From NCBI GenBank assembly GCA_021323355.1, contig JAJONK010000002.1, positions 1 to 23,508 of the forward strand: a stretch of 23,508 bases of DNA, given 5' to 3'. The notes under the pieces are model-generated. The model was not told where the DNA came from. It made no database searches and was given only the letters and a program-made list of their open reading frames with translations. How positions within the stretch are numbered: position 1 is the first letter of the stretch; the number at the start of each line of letters is the position of its first letter. The translations under genes were made by a program, and so were the position numbers. Positions 14,406-22,336 of this stretch are shown here, piece after piece. Source of the DNA: Deltaproteobacteria bacterium (GTDB taxonomy: Bacteria; Desulfobacterota; Binatia; UBA9968).

Positions 14406-15863
14406 TTACTCTTTAGAGGGGGAGGAATTAGGCAGAACCACCATGTTTTCGAGTGAATCGGTAAGCAGTTGACGCGTAATACGTGGCTGAGTGCCCAAAT
14501 AGTTGCAGGCAGCGATGACGTGCTCGGCGATGAATCTCGGGTGAAATCCGGCAAAGGGAACTTTGTGCTTGATGTAAAATGAGTTGAGCAGATACGCAAT
14601 GATCTCTTCCGAAAACTCTAATCCATAAGATTCACAGACGCGCTGGAATATCTCTCTGTACTCGTCTGCGGTGGGTGGGCTGATCTTAATCTTGTAATGA
14701 ACACGGCGTAACTGCGCTGCATCCATAAGTTCTTCTGGTGGAAAATTGGTGGCAAAGATGACAAGCTGATCGAACAGTACGGAAAACTTTTTGCCCGTAT
14801 GAAGCGTCAAGTAATCGAGTTTACGCTCCAGAGGAAAAATCCAACGGTTCAATAGTTCATGAGGTCGCACACGCTGACGTCCGAAGTCATCGATAACGAA
14901 TATTCCGCCAATTGCCTTCATCTGAAGGGGCGCCTCATAGTATTTTGAATGAATATCGAAGTCCAAATCGAGCATTGCTAACGTCAATTCACCTCCGGAA
15001 ATAATATAGGGTCTCCTACAGCGGACCCAGCGAGGATCATAGGGGAGGTGAGGCAAAAACATAGGATGCTTGTCGCTGCCGATGGCTGGCTGCTCCGGGC
15101 CAAACGGGACGTGAACGGAAGGATCGAAGATTTTGATAATCTGGCCATCTGCTTCGATGCAATAAGGAATGTAAACCGCTTGCTCGAAGGCGCTTATTAG
15201 AGCTTCTGCCATAGCAGTTTTGCCGTTCCCGGCAGCACCGTAGATCAAGATTGCTCTGCCTGAGTTCGATGCGGGCCCGAGTCTTCTGACGACTTCCTCC
15301 GACAAAACTAGGTGAGACATCGACTTTTTAAGTTTATCTATGCTGACGATTTCATTTGTGATCGTCTGTTTTTGCACCTGCAGCTGATAGGTCTGCAGCG
15401 GCACGGGAATCGGTCCAATGTATTCGCAAAGCCGCAGGGCCTCACTAGCGCGCTCCTTACCAGCATTCGTAAGCGCATAACGCATAACGTTGGGGTTTTT
15501 TTCCGACGGTCCACGAATTTCTACAAGAGCTTCCTTTTTGGCTATCGTAAGCAGTTCTTCGACCACAGCTCGAGTTAACTTGATGTGTTCGGAAACCTCC
15601 GGGATAGTTTGCAGTGCCGACACGTACATCGTCCGCAAAAGACAATTAAGTAGAAAGTTGCCTTCTAGCCCGGTTTCGTCAGCGGTTTTTGGAATGTGCG
15701 GGGGCTCGTGAAGAATGCCATCTAAACTCTCGCGGCTAATGTATCCGAGCGAAATAAGATTATCGCCGAGGCGACCGCCGGCGATCTTCTGTTGCCGTAG
15801 CACAGTCTGCAGTTGCTCGTCGGTTATAATGCCCCTAGCTCTAAGTAATTCGCCAATTGCCAT
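14406..15863 (-). CDS. AAA+ ATPase with MshEN-like N-terminal domain
   Basis: A 485-residue ATPase. Residues 1-52 (MAIGELLRARGIITDEQLQT, then RLGDNLISLGYISRESL) match the MshEN/GspE N-terminal helical motif, a domain that can bind cyclic di-GMP in type IV pilus and secretion ATPases. A helical or winged region (about 65-190) follows. The AAA+ module has Walker A GAAGNGKT (209-216), Walker B IFVIDDF (321-327) and a sensor-1-like Asn373 (IFATNFPP). It lacks the GspE/PilB signature boxes, so it is not a secretion motor itself. The conserved CRRPYIISGGELTLAMLDLD stretch suggests a family I have seen near pilus genes (from memory). It is the first gene of a pair with the sigma-54 activator, and divergent from the SPOR lipoprotein. 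Confidence 0.82.
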   Translation of the reverse strand: MAIGELLRARGIITDEQLQTVLRQQKIAGGRLGDNLISLGYISRESLDGILHEPPHIPKTADETGLEGNFLLNCLLRTMYVSALQTIPEVSEHIKLTRAVVEELLTIAKKEALVEIRGPSEKNPNVMRYALTNAGKERASEALRLCEYIGPIPVPLQTYQLQVQKQTITNEIVSIDKLKKSMSHLVLSEEVVRRLGPASNSGRAILIYGAAGNGKTAMAEALISAFEQAVYIPYCIEADGQIIKIFDPSVHVPFGPEQPAIGSDKHPMFLPHLPYDPRWVRCRRPYIISGGELTLAMLDLDFDIHSKYYEAPLQMKAIGGIFVIDDFGRQRVRPHELLNRWIFPLERKLDYLTLHTGKKFSVLFDQLVIFATNFPPEELMDAAQLRRVHYKIKISPPTADEYREIFQRVCESYGLEFSEEIIAYLLNSFYIKHKVPFAGFHPRFIAEHVIAACNYLGTQPRITRQLLTDSLENMVVLPNSSPSKE

Positions 15864-15947
15864 AATTAATCTCGTTGTGTCAAAAAAAGATTGTCTTTGC
15901 GGTAATTTGCAACTATCTTGTTGATATATTCTTCATAAAACCGTTTC

Positions 15948-15955
15948 ATTATAAT
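15948..15955. promoter_or_regulatory. Candidate -10 element in the divergent ATPase/SPOR promoter region
   Basis: ATTATAAT is palindromic and so provides TATAAT on both strands, in the 155-base gap between divergent genes. No good -35 is found at standard spacing in either direction. No -24/-12 site is seen here, so these two genes are probably not sigma-54-dependent. Confidence 0.3.
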
Positions 15956-16018
15956 TTAAGAAGGACCCCTGTCAAGCAAAGTTCTCGGCGATTCGAGTCG
16001 AAGTTAGAGGAGCGAGGA

Positions 16019-17824
16019 ATGCTGTTAAAAGTACGCGGTGCATGGATGGCTCTCTTGTGGATGATATTTGCGATAGTGGTTAGCGGTTGCACAATTCAAG
16101 ATCGTGATACAAAGCGACAGCTTTCCGCTGCCAGCCTAATTGCTACGCCCGCGTCGCATTATAGCACTCAGAAAGCCCGCTATCTGGGGGAGAAGTACCA
16201 AGAGAAGCTAGATCGTTTGATCGAAATGATCATGGCGAATCCAAAAACGTCAAAGTTGCAATTTGCGAACAATCTTGGTTCGGCAGGAGGGATGGGCTTT
16301 TTTACGCATTCTGCAGTTAAATTTCCTGACGAACGTTTCCTTGAGGTTGTGCTTGGAACGGGGGAGAACTTCGAGGCAGGGGAGTACAGCGAAAAAGTGG
16401 CGCGGCTGTTTTCCCTCTATGGCAGAGAGTTGCTTGTGATCCTCGCGAGTGATTCCGAAATTTATAACGATAGAGAGCTGTCCGGTTACGGCTTGAATTT
16501 TACCTGGCGAATTCTGGGCTCCCGCATGAGCACGGAGCGCGCGATCGTCTATTTGCCCAAGGAGAAAGTAAGGGCATTCTTAAGACAGGATTTAGGTGAG
16601 AATACGCTCCTGGCTGAGGCAGTTATTTTCGTTATGGAGCCGGAGGGCCAGGCGAACCTTTTGTCTTTCCGTGCGCAACGGCCCACGCCCGACGTACGTG
16701 CACCGATTCAGGAACAAGTTCTCTTGCCGGAGCCGCCCAAAGCAAAACCGGACCAGAATCCGGTGCTAGCACAGAAGCCGGGCCATAATGAAGTTGTCAA
16801 TCCGGCGAATGACGGGGAAAGCTCAGTTGGGGTGAAGAAGAAAGCTATCTCAGCTTCTGAAAGCGAAACTGGCCGTAAAACGACAACTCCGAATGGGAGT
16901 CTAGGGACTAAGGAAGAGATCATTCCCGAGGGAAAGATCAGTCCGATTGTTGGCGAGAAAATCGAGGCGGTTGGAATAGGTTCTGCCAAAGAATCAGCAG
17001 CCCAATTTGATCAGGATCCCATGCCCCCGACGGGTGTCGTTGAGACAACGCGAGCCACTCCCAGTGCCGTGGAGTTTTCCCACCCGAAAGTCGAAGCGAA
17101 AGCGCTAGAGTCAAAGCTTCAGCTTAAAAGGAAAGAAGAAAAAACACCCGATTTGAGAAGCTTGGTTGGAATACCTAAAGAAAAAGAACAAAACGAAATG
17201 CGTCCGGACATGGCCGGTTCTCAGCGTCAGGCTGCAATGGGAGAAGCGCGGCCAAATGAAGCTTCACAACCGGATTTGGGAATACATGCACTTCCTGCAC
17301 TTGGAGCGAATGAAGTGCCGTCATCGTCTGCTACAACCTCAAAGCCTGACAGCGAAGTCGAGCTGCTAGGCGACATAGCATTACTTACGAAGATAAATCC
17401 GAAACCCGCACATCCGGAGAAGGCGGCGCCGGCGCCGATCACAGCGTCAGAGCTGCAAAGCGGTGAGGCAGAGACTGTTGAACAGCAAGCTGTACCTGTG
17501 CACGGCAAACATATGGAACACCTACCGGAAATTAAACCCCTCATGAAACCTATGCCGAAAGCTCTTGAGGGTTACATTATTCAATTAGCCTTTAAGGATC
17601 GCTCTGAAGCACGGAGTTGGGCAGACACTTTCGAACAGCGCGGCTATGCTGTCTCCATGACTGAAGCTAGCGCAGGCGAATCATTAAGAGTACGTGTTGG
17701 AAATTTTCGACTACGAGATGAGGCTGAGCGGCAACTTAAAAGCATTCGTGATAATGGGCTAATCGGAATCATTCTCAATCTTCCCCAGGCTTATCGGCCG
17801 GAGGTTCGTTCTTCTCTACCGTAA
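16019..17824 (+). CDS. SPOR-domain lipoprotein
   Basis: A 601-residue probable lipoprotein. Residues 5-23 form a hydrophobic signal ending VVSGC with the lipid-modified Cys24. Residues about 30-215 form a globular domain that I do not recognise. A long Pro/Glu/Lys/Ala-rich, probably disordered region (about 225-515) follows. The C-terminus (about 518-590; GYIIQLAFKDRSEARSWADT; later RVRVGNFRLRDEAERQL) is a SPOR domain, which binds denuded septal peptidoglycan. The protein could thus span from the outer or inner membrane to the wall. I chose the ATG at 16019 because GAGG lies just upstream and the signal peptide begins there; the frame is open 48 codons earlier without a ribosome site. It is divergent from the ATPase-activator pair and may belong to the same envelope module. 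Confidence 0.85.
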   Translation: MLLKVRGAWMALLWMIFAIVVSGCTIQDRDTKRQLSAASLIATPASHYSTQKARYLGEKYQEKLDRLIEMIMANPKTSKLQFANNLGSAGGMGFFTHSAVKFPDERFLEVVLGTGENFEAGEYSEKVARLFSLYGRELLVILASDSEIYNDRELSGYGLNFTWRILGSRMSTERAIVYLPKEKVRAFLRQDLGENTLLAEAVIFVMEPEGQANLLSFRAQRPTPDVRAPIQEQVLLPEPPKAKPDQNPVLAQKPGHNEVVNPANDGESSVGVKKKAISASESETGRKTTTPNGSLGTKEEIIPEGKISPIVGEKIEAVGIGSAKESAAQFDQDPMPPTGVVETTRATPSAVEFSHPKVEAKALESKLQLKRKEEKTPDLRSLVGIPKEKEQNEMRPDMAGSQRQAAMGEARPNEASQPDLGIHALPALGANEVPSSSATTSKPDSEVELLGDIALLTKINPKPAHPEKAAPAPITASELQSGEAETVEQQAVPVHGKHMEHLPEIKPLMKPMPKALEGYIIQLAFKDRSEARSWADTFEQRGYAVSMTEASAGESLRVRVGNFRLRDEAERQLKSIRDNGLIGIILNLPQAYRPEVRSSLP

Positions 17825-17848
17825 TTTTTTCAACCTAATATCTAGCTT

Positions 17849-17877
17849 AAACAGCTCTGTTTGAATCGATGATTCAA
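17849..17877. terminator. Paired inverted repeats between convergent genes
   Basis: AAACAG/CTGTTT (17849-17862, 2-base loop) and TTGAATC/GATTCAA (17861-17877, 3-base loop) are both perfect and overlap by two bases. The second overlaps the gatB stop codon. No long T-run follows, so their role as terminators of the SPOR and gatB transcripts is uncertain. Confidence 0.35.
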
Positions 17878-19313
17878 GAAAGTTTTGCTTTTAATAATTC
17901 ATTGACCTTTTGCGGATTAGCTTTCCCTTGTGAAGCTTTCATGACTTGTCCCACAAGAAAGCCGAAAATTTTTTCATTACCGCCGCGATAAGCCGCGACC
18001 TGTTTCGCATGGTTCGTCAAAACCTGGTCTATTGACCTCTCTAGGCTTGCGGGATCTGAGACCTGCTCCAAGCCGCGTGCGGTTATAATGAGCTGCGGCG
18101 ATTCGCTCGTATCGAGCAAGGCATCAAAGATCATTTTCGCGATTTTTCCACTGATTTTGCCTTGATCGATCAGTTGCACCAACTCGCCCAATTGTGTCGG
18201 CTGGAGCGGCCAATTGTCGATTCGGAGCTGTTCATCGAGCTTCCGTGCTTTTAGGAGGCGGAACAGATCACCCATTATCCAATTGCTCAGCGCTTTGGCA
18301 TTCGGGCAAATGGTAATCGCGGTCTCAAAATAGTCGGCAACATCTCTGCGGTTGGTGAGCAGCTCGGCATCATAGGGCGGAAGTCCATACTGCGACATAA
18401 AACGTACTTTTCGCTCGTCGGGAAGCTCAGGCAAAGTGCTACGGAGTTTTTGAATCGATGCTTCATCTAGATTGATCGGTAACAGATCAGGGTCCGGAAA
18501 ATATCGATAATCGTGAGCCGACTCCTTAGATCGCATCGAGCGAGTTTGCTCGTTGTTCTCGTCCCACAGCCGCGTTTCTTGAACCAAGGTTCCACCTTCC
18601 GAAAGCGTATCAATCTGGCGTTCTGTCTCATACTGCAGCGCTTTCTCAATGGCTCTAAAGGAGTTCAGGTTTTTGATTTCAACTTTGGTTCCTAAGTCCT
18701 CGGTTCCAATGGTGCGTACCGAAATGTTTGCGTCACAGCGAAAGCTGCCTTCCTCCATGTTACCATCGCAGACTGCCAGATACCGAAGAATTGCACGTAA
18801 GCTTTTCAGATACGTTACGCCTTCGGCAGCATCGCGGATATCGGGTTCACTGACAATCTCCAGCAGCGGCACTCCGGAACGGTTTAGATCGATCAAACTC
18901 GAGTCATCATATGCATTGTGAATATTTTTTCCCGCATCCTCCTCGATATGGATCCGCGTTAAACGAACCCGTTTCGTAGAGCCCTCCACGCTGATATCGA
19001 TGTAGCCGTTGGTGCAGATCGGAAGTTCGTACTGGCTAATCTGATAGCCTTTGGGCAAATCAGGATAGAAATAATTTTTTCTAGCCAAGCGACTGTAGCC
19101 GGCGATTTTACAATTCATCGCGAGCCCGGCCCGTACGGCAAACTCTACAACCTTTTTGTTCAAAACCGGTAAGGCACCAGGAAATCCAGCGCAGACGGGG
19201 CAAGTATTGTGGTTTGGTGCCGCACCATATCTGGTGGAGCAGCCGCAGAAAATTTTCGAGTCGGTCAGAAGTTGAGCATGAACTTCAAGTCCGATGATGG
19301 TTTCGTATTTCAT
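17874..19313 (-). CDS. gatB: Aspartyl/glutamyl-tRNA amidotransferase subunit B
   Basis: A 479-residue subunit that binds and activates misacylated Glu-tRNA(Gln) or Asp-tRNA(Asn) for amidation, working with GatA and GatC. The start MKYETIIGLEVHAQL is the family signature. A zinc-binding cysteine set is visible (Cys23, Cys25, Cys38, Cys41 in IFCGCS and CPVCAG). KNYFYPDLPKGYQISQYE and DYRYFPDPDLLP are diagnostic. A YqeY-like helical tail ends the protein. The ATG at 19313 overlaps the gatA stop codon as ATGA, favouring it over an open frame 11 codons upstream. Its presence implies that the organism makes Gln-tRNA and/or Asn-tRNA by transamidation. Length is normal. Confidence 0.97.
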   Translation of the reverse strand: MKYETIIGLEVHAQLLTDSKIFCGCSTRYGAAPNHNTCPVCAGFPGALPVLNKKVVEFAVRAGLAMNCKIAGYSRLARKNYFYPDLPKGYQISQYELPICTNGYIDISVEGSTKRVRLTRIHIEEDAGKNIHNAYDDSSLIDLNRSGVPLLEIVSEPDIRDAAEGVTYLKSLRAILRYLAVCDGNMEEGSFRCDANISVRTIGTEDLGTKVEIKNLNSFRAIEKALQYETERQIDTLSEGGTLVQETRLWDENNEQTRSMRSKESAHDYRYFPDPDLLPINLDEASIQKLRSTLPELPDERKVRFMSQYGLPPYDAELLTNRRDVADYFETAITICPNAKALSNWIMGDLFRLLKARKLDEQLRIDNWPLQPTQLGELVQLIDQGKISGKIAKMIFDALLDTSESPQLIITARGLEQVSDPASLERSIDQVLTNHAKQVAAYRGGNEKIFGFLVGQVMKASQGKANPQKVNELLKAKLS

Positions 19314-20776
19314 GCCGCAGATAAAGCGGGTTTTTTCCTGTGCCACTCTGTTTGTTGTTCGTAAGCGTAAGCGATGCCCAAGATGGTCGCCTCGTCAAAA
19401 GGTTTTCCGATAACCTGCATTCCGATCGGCAATCCTTCACCGTCCAGACCGCAGGGTACAGAGATCGCCGGCACACCGGCGAGGTTGATCGAAATCGTGC
19501 AGATGTCTGATAGATACATTTCAAGCGGGTTTTGTATTTTCTCGCTGATCTTGAACGCCGTGGTGGGCGACGTGGGAGTGATAATGGCGTCGCAATGTTT
19601 AAACGCCGCGTCAAAATCCCGATGGATCAAAGCGCGAACCTTTTGTGCCTTCAGATAGTAGGCGTCGTAATATCCGACTGAAAGTGCATAGGTGCCAAGC
19701 ATAATCCGTCGCTTCACCTCTGGCCCAAGCCCTTGTGCTCGACTTAGCATATAGGTTTCGGTTAAATCGCTGCCGACAGCGCGCTGGCCATAGCGCATTC
19801 CATCATAGCGGGCTAGGTTTGAGCTGGCCTCCGCAGTTGCGATGATGTAGTACACGGCCACGGCGTACTCGGTATGCGGTAATGAGATTTCTTCTATAAT
19901 GGCGCCGCGCTTTTCAAGCTGACGAATGGCGTTTATAACGGCCTCATCAACGGCCGACTGTAATCCCGCGGTGAAATATTCCTTGGGAATACCCAGACGT
20001 AACCCGGCAATTTCGCCGGTTAACGATTGCGAGTACGATGGAACGGGGAGTTTGACCGATGTTGAGTCCGACGGGTCGTGCCCGCTTATTGTTTCGAGCA
20101 GCAGCGCGCAATCGCGAACGTCCTTCGTCATCGGACCTACTTGATCCATGGAAGAAGCAAAGGCGATTACCCCGTAGCGGCTAACCCGGCCGTAGGTTGG
20201 TTTCATCCCAACGATGCCGCAGAAAGCCGCTGGTTGACGAATCGAACCTCCGGTGTCAGTTCCTATTGCTGCTATACATTGATCAGCGGCCACCGATGCT
20301 GCGGATCCACCTGAAGATCCTCCGGGTACGCGTTCCACGTCCCAGGGATTGCGCGTTGAGAAGAACGCGGAGTTTTCAGCAGATGAACCCATTGCGAACT
20401 CATCCAGGTTCGTCTTGCCGGTAATTACCGCGCCAGCCGAACGAACTTTTGCCACGGCAGTAGCATCATAAGGGGGAATAAAGTTCTCCAATATCCTTGA
20501 CGCGCAGGTTGTCCTTAAACCCTGGGTCAGCAAATTATCTTTAAGCGCGATCGGGATTCCCAGTAAAGGAGAAGCGGATGGTCCCTGCCTGAGCCTTCTA
20601 TCGGCTTCTTTTGCCTGCGCGATGGCCGTATCACGGCAAAGGGTGATGTAGGAGCGGATAATACCGTCCGTTTGCGCAACGCGTTGGAAAACGGCTTCAG
20701 TCAGCTCTTGCGACGAAACTTCGCGCTTACGCAGTTTATCGCTGGCTTCATCAAGCGTCATTGAGGATAAATTCAT
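19310..20776 (-). CDS. gatA: Aspartyl/glutamyl-tRNA amidotransferase subunit A
   Basis: A 488-residue amidase-signature glutaminase that frees ammonia from glutamine for the GatB site. The Ser-cisSer-Lys triad sits at canonical positions: Lys79 (IALKDN), Ser154 (GGSSGGS) and Ser178 (DTGGSIRQP). Residues 182-196 (PAAFCGIVGMKPTYG) complete the signature. The ATG overlaps the gatC stop codon by four bases and its own stop overlaps the gatB start, so the three genes form a translationally coupled gatCAB operon. No defect is seen. Confidence 0.97.
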   Translation of the reverse strand: MNLSSMTLDEASDKLRKREVSSQELTEAVFQRVAQTDGIIRSYITLCRDTAIAQAKEADRRLRQGPSASPLLGIPIALKDNLLTQGLRTTCASRILENFIPPYDATAVAKVRSAGAVITGKTNLDEFAMGSSAENSAFFSTRNPWDVERVPGGSSGGSAASVAADQCIAAIGTDTGGSIRQPAAFCGIVGMKPTYGRVSRYGVIAFASSMDQVGPMTKDVRDCALLLETISGHDPSDSTSVKLPVPSYSQSLTGEIAGLRLGIPKEYFTAGLQSAVDEAVINAIRQLEKRGAIIEEISLPHTEYAVAVYYIIATAEASSNLARYDGMRYGQRAVGSDLTETYMLSRAQGLGPEVKRRIMLGTYALSVGYYDAYYLKAQKVRALIHRDFDAAFKHCDAIITPTSPTTAFKISEKIQNPLEMYLSDICTISINLAGVPAISVPCGLDGEGLPIGMQVIGKPFDEATILGIAYAYEQQTEWHRKKPALSAA

Positions 20777-21057
20777 TCGATGATTTTTGGAACTTTAAAA
20801 AAGCTCCTCGCCTTTGCGGGCGCATTCGACAATATTCTATCTGGGTCAGAGATGTTGGTAACCACATCCTCTCGAAGTGCATTGGTTGTGTCTACGGCCT
20901 GCGTGAAAGGCTCTACTTCCGAGGTATCCAGCTCCCGGAGTTTATCCATGTACTGCAAAATACTCTGAAGCTCGACAGTTAGCTGATCTAGTTCCTCAGG
21001 CAGCAAGCGCAAGCGGGCCAGTAGCGCTATTTGTGCAACGTCTTCGCGTGTAAGCAT
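20773..21057 (-). CDS. gatC: Aspartyl/glutamyl-tRNA amidotransferase subunit C
   Basis: A 94-residue subunit that wraps around GatA and GatB and stabilises the complex. The start MLTREDVAQIALLARLRL and the central ILQYMDKLRELDTSEVEP are characteristic of GatC, as is the end RSFFKVPKIIE. It is the first gene of the leftward gatCAB operon. The ribosome site is weak. The 174-base gap to rnhB should contain divergent promoters, but none is clear. Confidence 0.95.
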   Translation of the reverse strand: MLTREDVAQIALLARLRLLPEELDQLTVELQSILQYMDKLRELDTSEVEPFTQAVDTTNALREDVVTNISDPDRILSNAPAKARSFFKVPKIIE

Positions 21058-21100
21058 CGAGATTTTCTAACACATGGACACCGTCAATTCCAATGCGAAT

Positions 21101-21121
21101 CGTAGATGTGACGCATCTATG
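21101..21121. other. Inverted repeat between gatC and rnhB
   Basis: TAGATG and CATCTA (21103-21108, 21114-21119) are perfect arms with a 5-base spacer, extended by one wobble and one GC pair. The repeat lies mid-way in the divergent gap, so an operator is possible but unsupported by anything else. Confidence 0.25.
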
Positions 21122-21231
21122 CTTTGCAAAGGCGGATCTCTCCAACAACGTATCCGTTGCGGTGAATTGAATCGCCTTAATGAACCTTCTTATTTGCAGT
21201 TGTTTTCTCTTTTGGCTAAAAGGGAAAGACA

Positions 21232-21957
21232 ATGGGTGGCAAACAATTCATCCTGTCGGAAGACTTCGACCGGCCTGTAAAGCAGGGCGCCATTGAACGA
21301 CAGTCATACTCGCATGGCTTTAAGTGCGTCGCCGGACTGGATGAAGTGGGTCGAGGCCCTTTGGCAGGGCCGGTGGTAGCCGCGGCAGTCGTGCTGCCGC
21401 AGGGTTTCACGCATTCCGCCATTAGAGATTCGAAAATGTTAACAGCGGAGCAGCGCGAAAGTGTGCTGCCGACAATTAGAGAGTCAGCGCTATGCTGGGG
21501 CGTGGGTGTTGTTGAGGTTGAGGAGATCGATCGGATCAATATTCTCCAGGCGAGTTTGCTTGCAATGGTCAAGGCCTTTCGCGCCTTGCGGCCGGCGCCC
21601 GATTGTTTGCTCATCGACGGGAACCAAAAGATCCCGGCCGAGTTGTTTCAGATGAACGCGGTTTTCAAACAACTGCCGTTTCAGAGAACCATCATAAAAG
21701 GCGATCAGCTTTGTGTCTCGATTGCTGCCGCCTCGATTGTCGCTAAAGTCGCGCGTGACACGATGATGGTCGAACTCGATAAAAGTTATCCCGAGTACGG
21801 CTTTGCGCATCACAAGGGATATAGCTGCGTCGCACATATGGAAGCTTTGCGGCGATTTGGGCCATCGCCGATTCATCGCCGAAGCTTCAGGCCGGTCCGC
21901 GCGATGTGCTCGCTAGAGCTTGAAACCGATCTAGATTTGCCGTTCGTCATTCCGTGA
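21232..21957 (+). CDS. rnhB: Ribonuclease HII
   Basis: A 241-residue endonuclease that cuts the RNA strand of RNA-DNA hybrids and single ribonucleotides in DNA. The four metal-binding acids are visible: Asp37 and Glu38 in GLDEVGRGPLAGP, Asp129 in LLIDGN and Asp176 in KVARDTMM. The GYSCVAHMEALRRFGPSPIHR stretch near the C-terminus contains the family's conserved HxxxLxxxGPSxxHR. About 25 residues precede the usual core start, which is slightly long but normal for the family. An AAGGGAAAG purine tract precedes the ATG. It overlaps yraN by four bases (GTGA), a common pairing in Proteobacteria. Confidence 0.95.
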   Translation: MGGKQFILSEDFDRPVKQGAIERQSYSHGFKCVAGLDEVGRGPLAGPVVAAAVVLPQGFTHSAIRDSKMLTAEQRESVLPTIRESALCWGVGVVEVEEIDRINILQASLLAMVKAFRALRPAPDCLLIDGNQKIPAELFQMNAVFKQLPFQRTIIKGDQLCVSIAAASIVAKVARDTMMVELDKSYPEYGFAHHKGYSCVAHMEALRRFGPSPIHRRSFRPVRAMCSLELETDLDLPFVIP

Positions 21958-22325
21958 TCCTAAAGAAAGCAAAACTCATATTAGGTAAAGAGGGTGAGCG
22001 GATTGCCGAGATCTTCTTGAGAAAGAAAGGTTACAAGCTCGTCGAGCGCAACTATCGATGCGCCGCGGGAGAGCTGGATCTCATTATGTTGGACCAGCGG
22101 GTGATCGTTTTTGTCGAAGTGAAGACGCGCACGGGAATCCGATACGGGACGCCGCTGGAAGCTGTCGAAGTTAGGAAGCAGCAGAAAATGATTTACGCGG
22201 CGCAGTTCTTTTTAAGCGCGAAAAAGCTCAGTCAGCGTGAGGCCAGGTTCGATGTCGTTGGTATTTCCTGGCCTGGAGCCCAGCCATCTGTGGAACACAT
22301 TGAGAACGCATTCGAGCTAATCTAG
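21954..22325 (+). CDS. yraN: YraN family (UPF0102) endonuclease-fold protein
   Basis: A 123-residue protein with the PD-(D/E)XK-like nuclease core: GKEGERIAEIFLRKKGYKLV at the start, then GELDLIMLD (Glu40, Asp42) and VFVEVKTRT (Glu55, Lys57). The family is widely conserved; a role in recombination or in processing nucleic acids is suspected, but the activity is not established. The GTG start overlaps the rnhB stop as GTGA, giving translational coupling. serS begins 11 bases after its stop codon. Confidence 0.93.
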   Translation: MILKKAKLILGKEGERIAEIFLRKKGYKLVERNYRCAAGELDLIMLDQRVIVFVEVKTRTGIRYGTPLEAVEVRKQQKMIYAAQFFLSAKKLSQREARFDVVGISWPGAQPSVEHIENAFELI

Positions 22326-22336
22326 AGACAATTGAA

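Noticed and set aside
14399..14599. N-terminal extension of the sigma-54 activator frame into the ATPase gene
   Set aside because: The extra 67 residues are Ser/Pro-rich and out of character, overlap the ATPase coding end, and the ATG at 14398 gives a normal start 7 bases after the upstream stop.
15875..16018. 48-codon upstream extension of the SPOR lipoprotein
   Set aside because: It would bury the lipoprotein signal peptide internally and has no ribosome site; the ATG at 16019 has GAGG just upstream.
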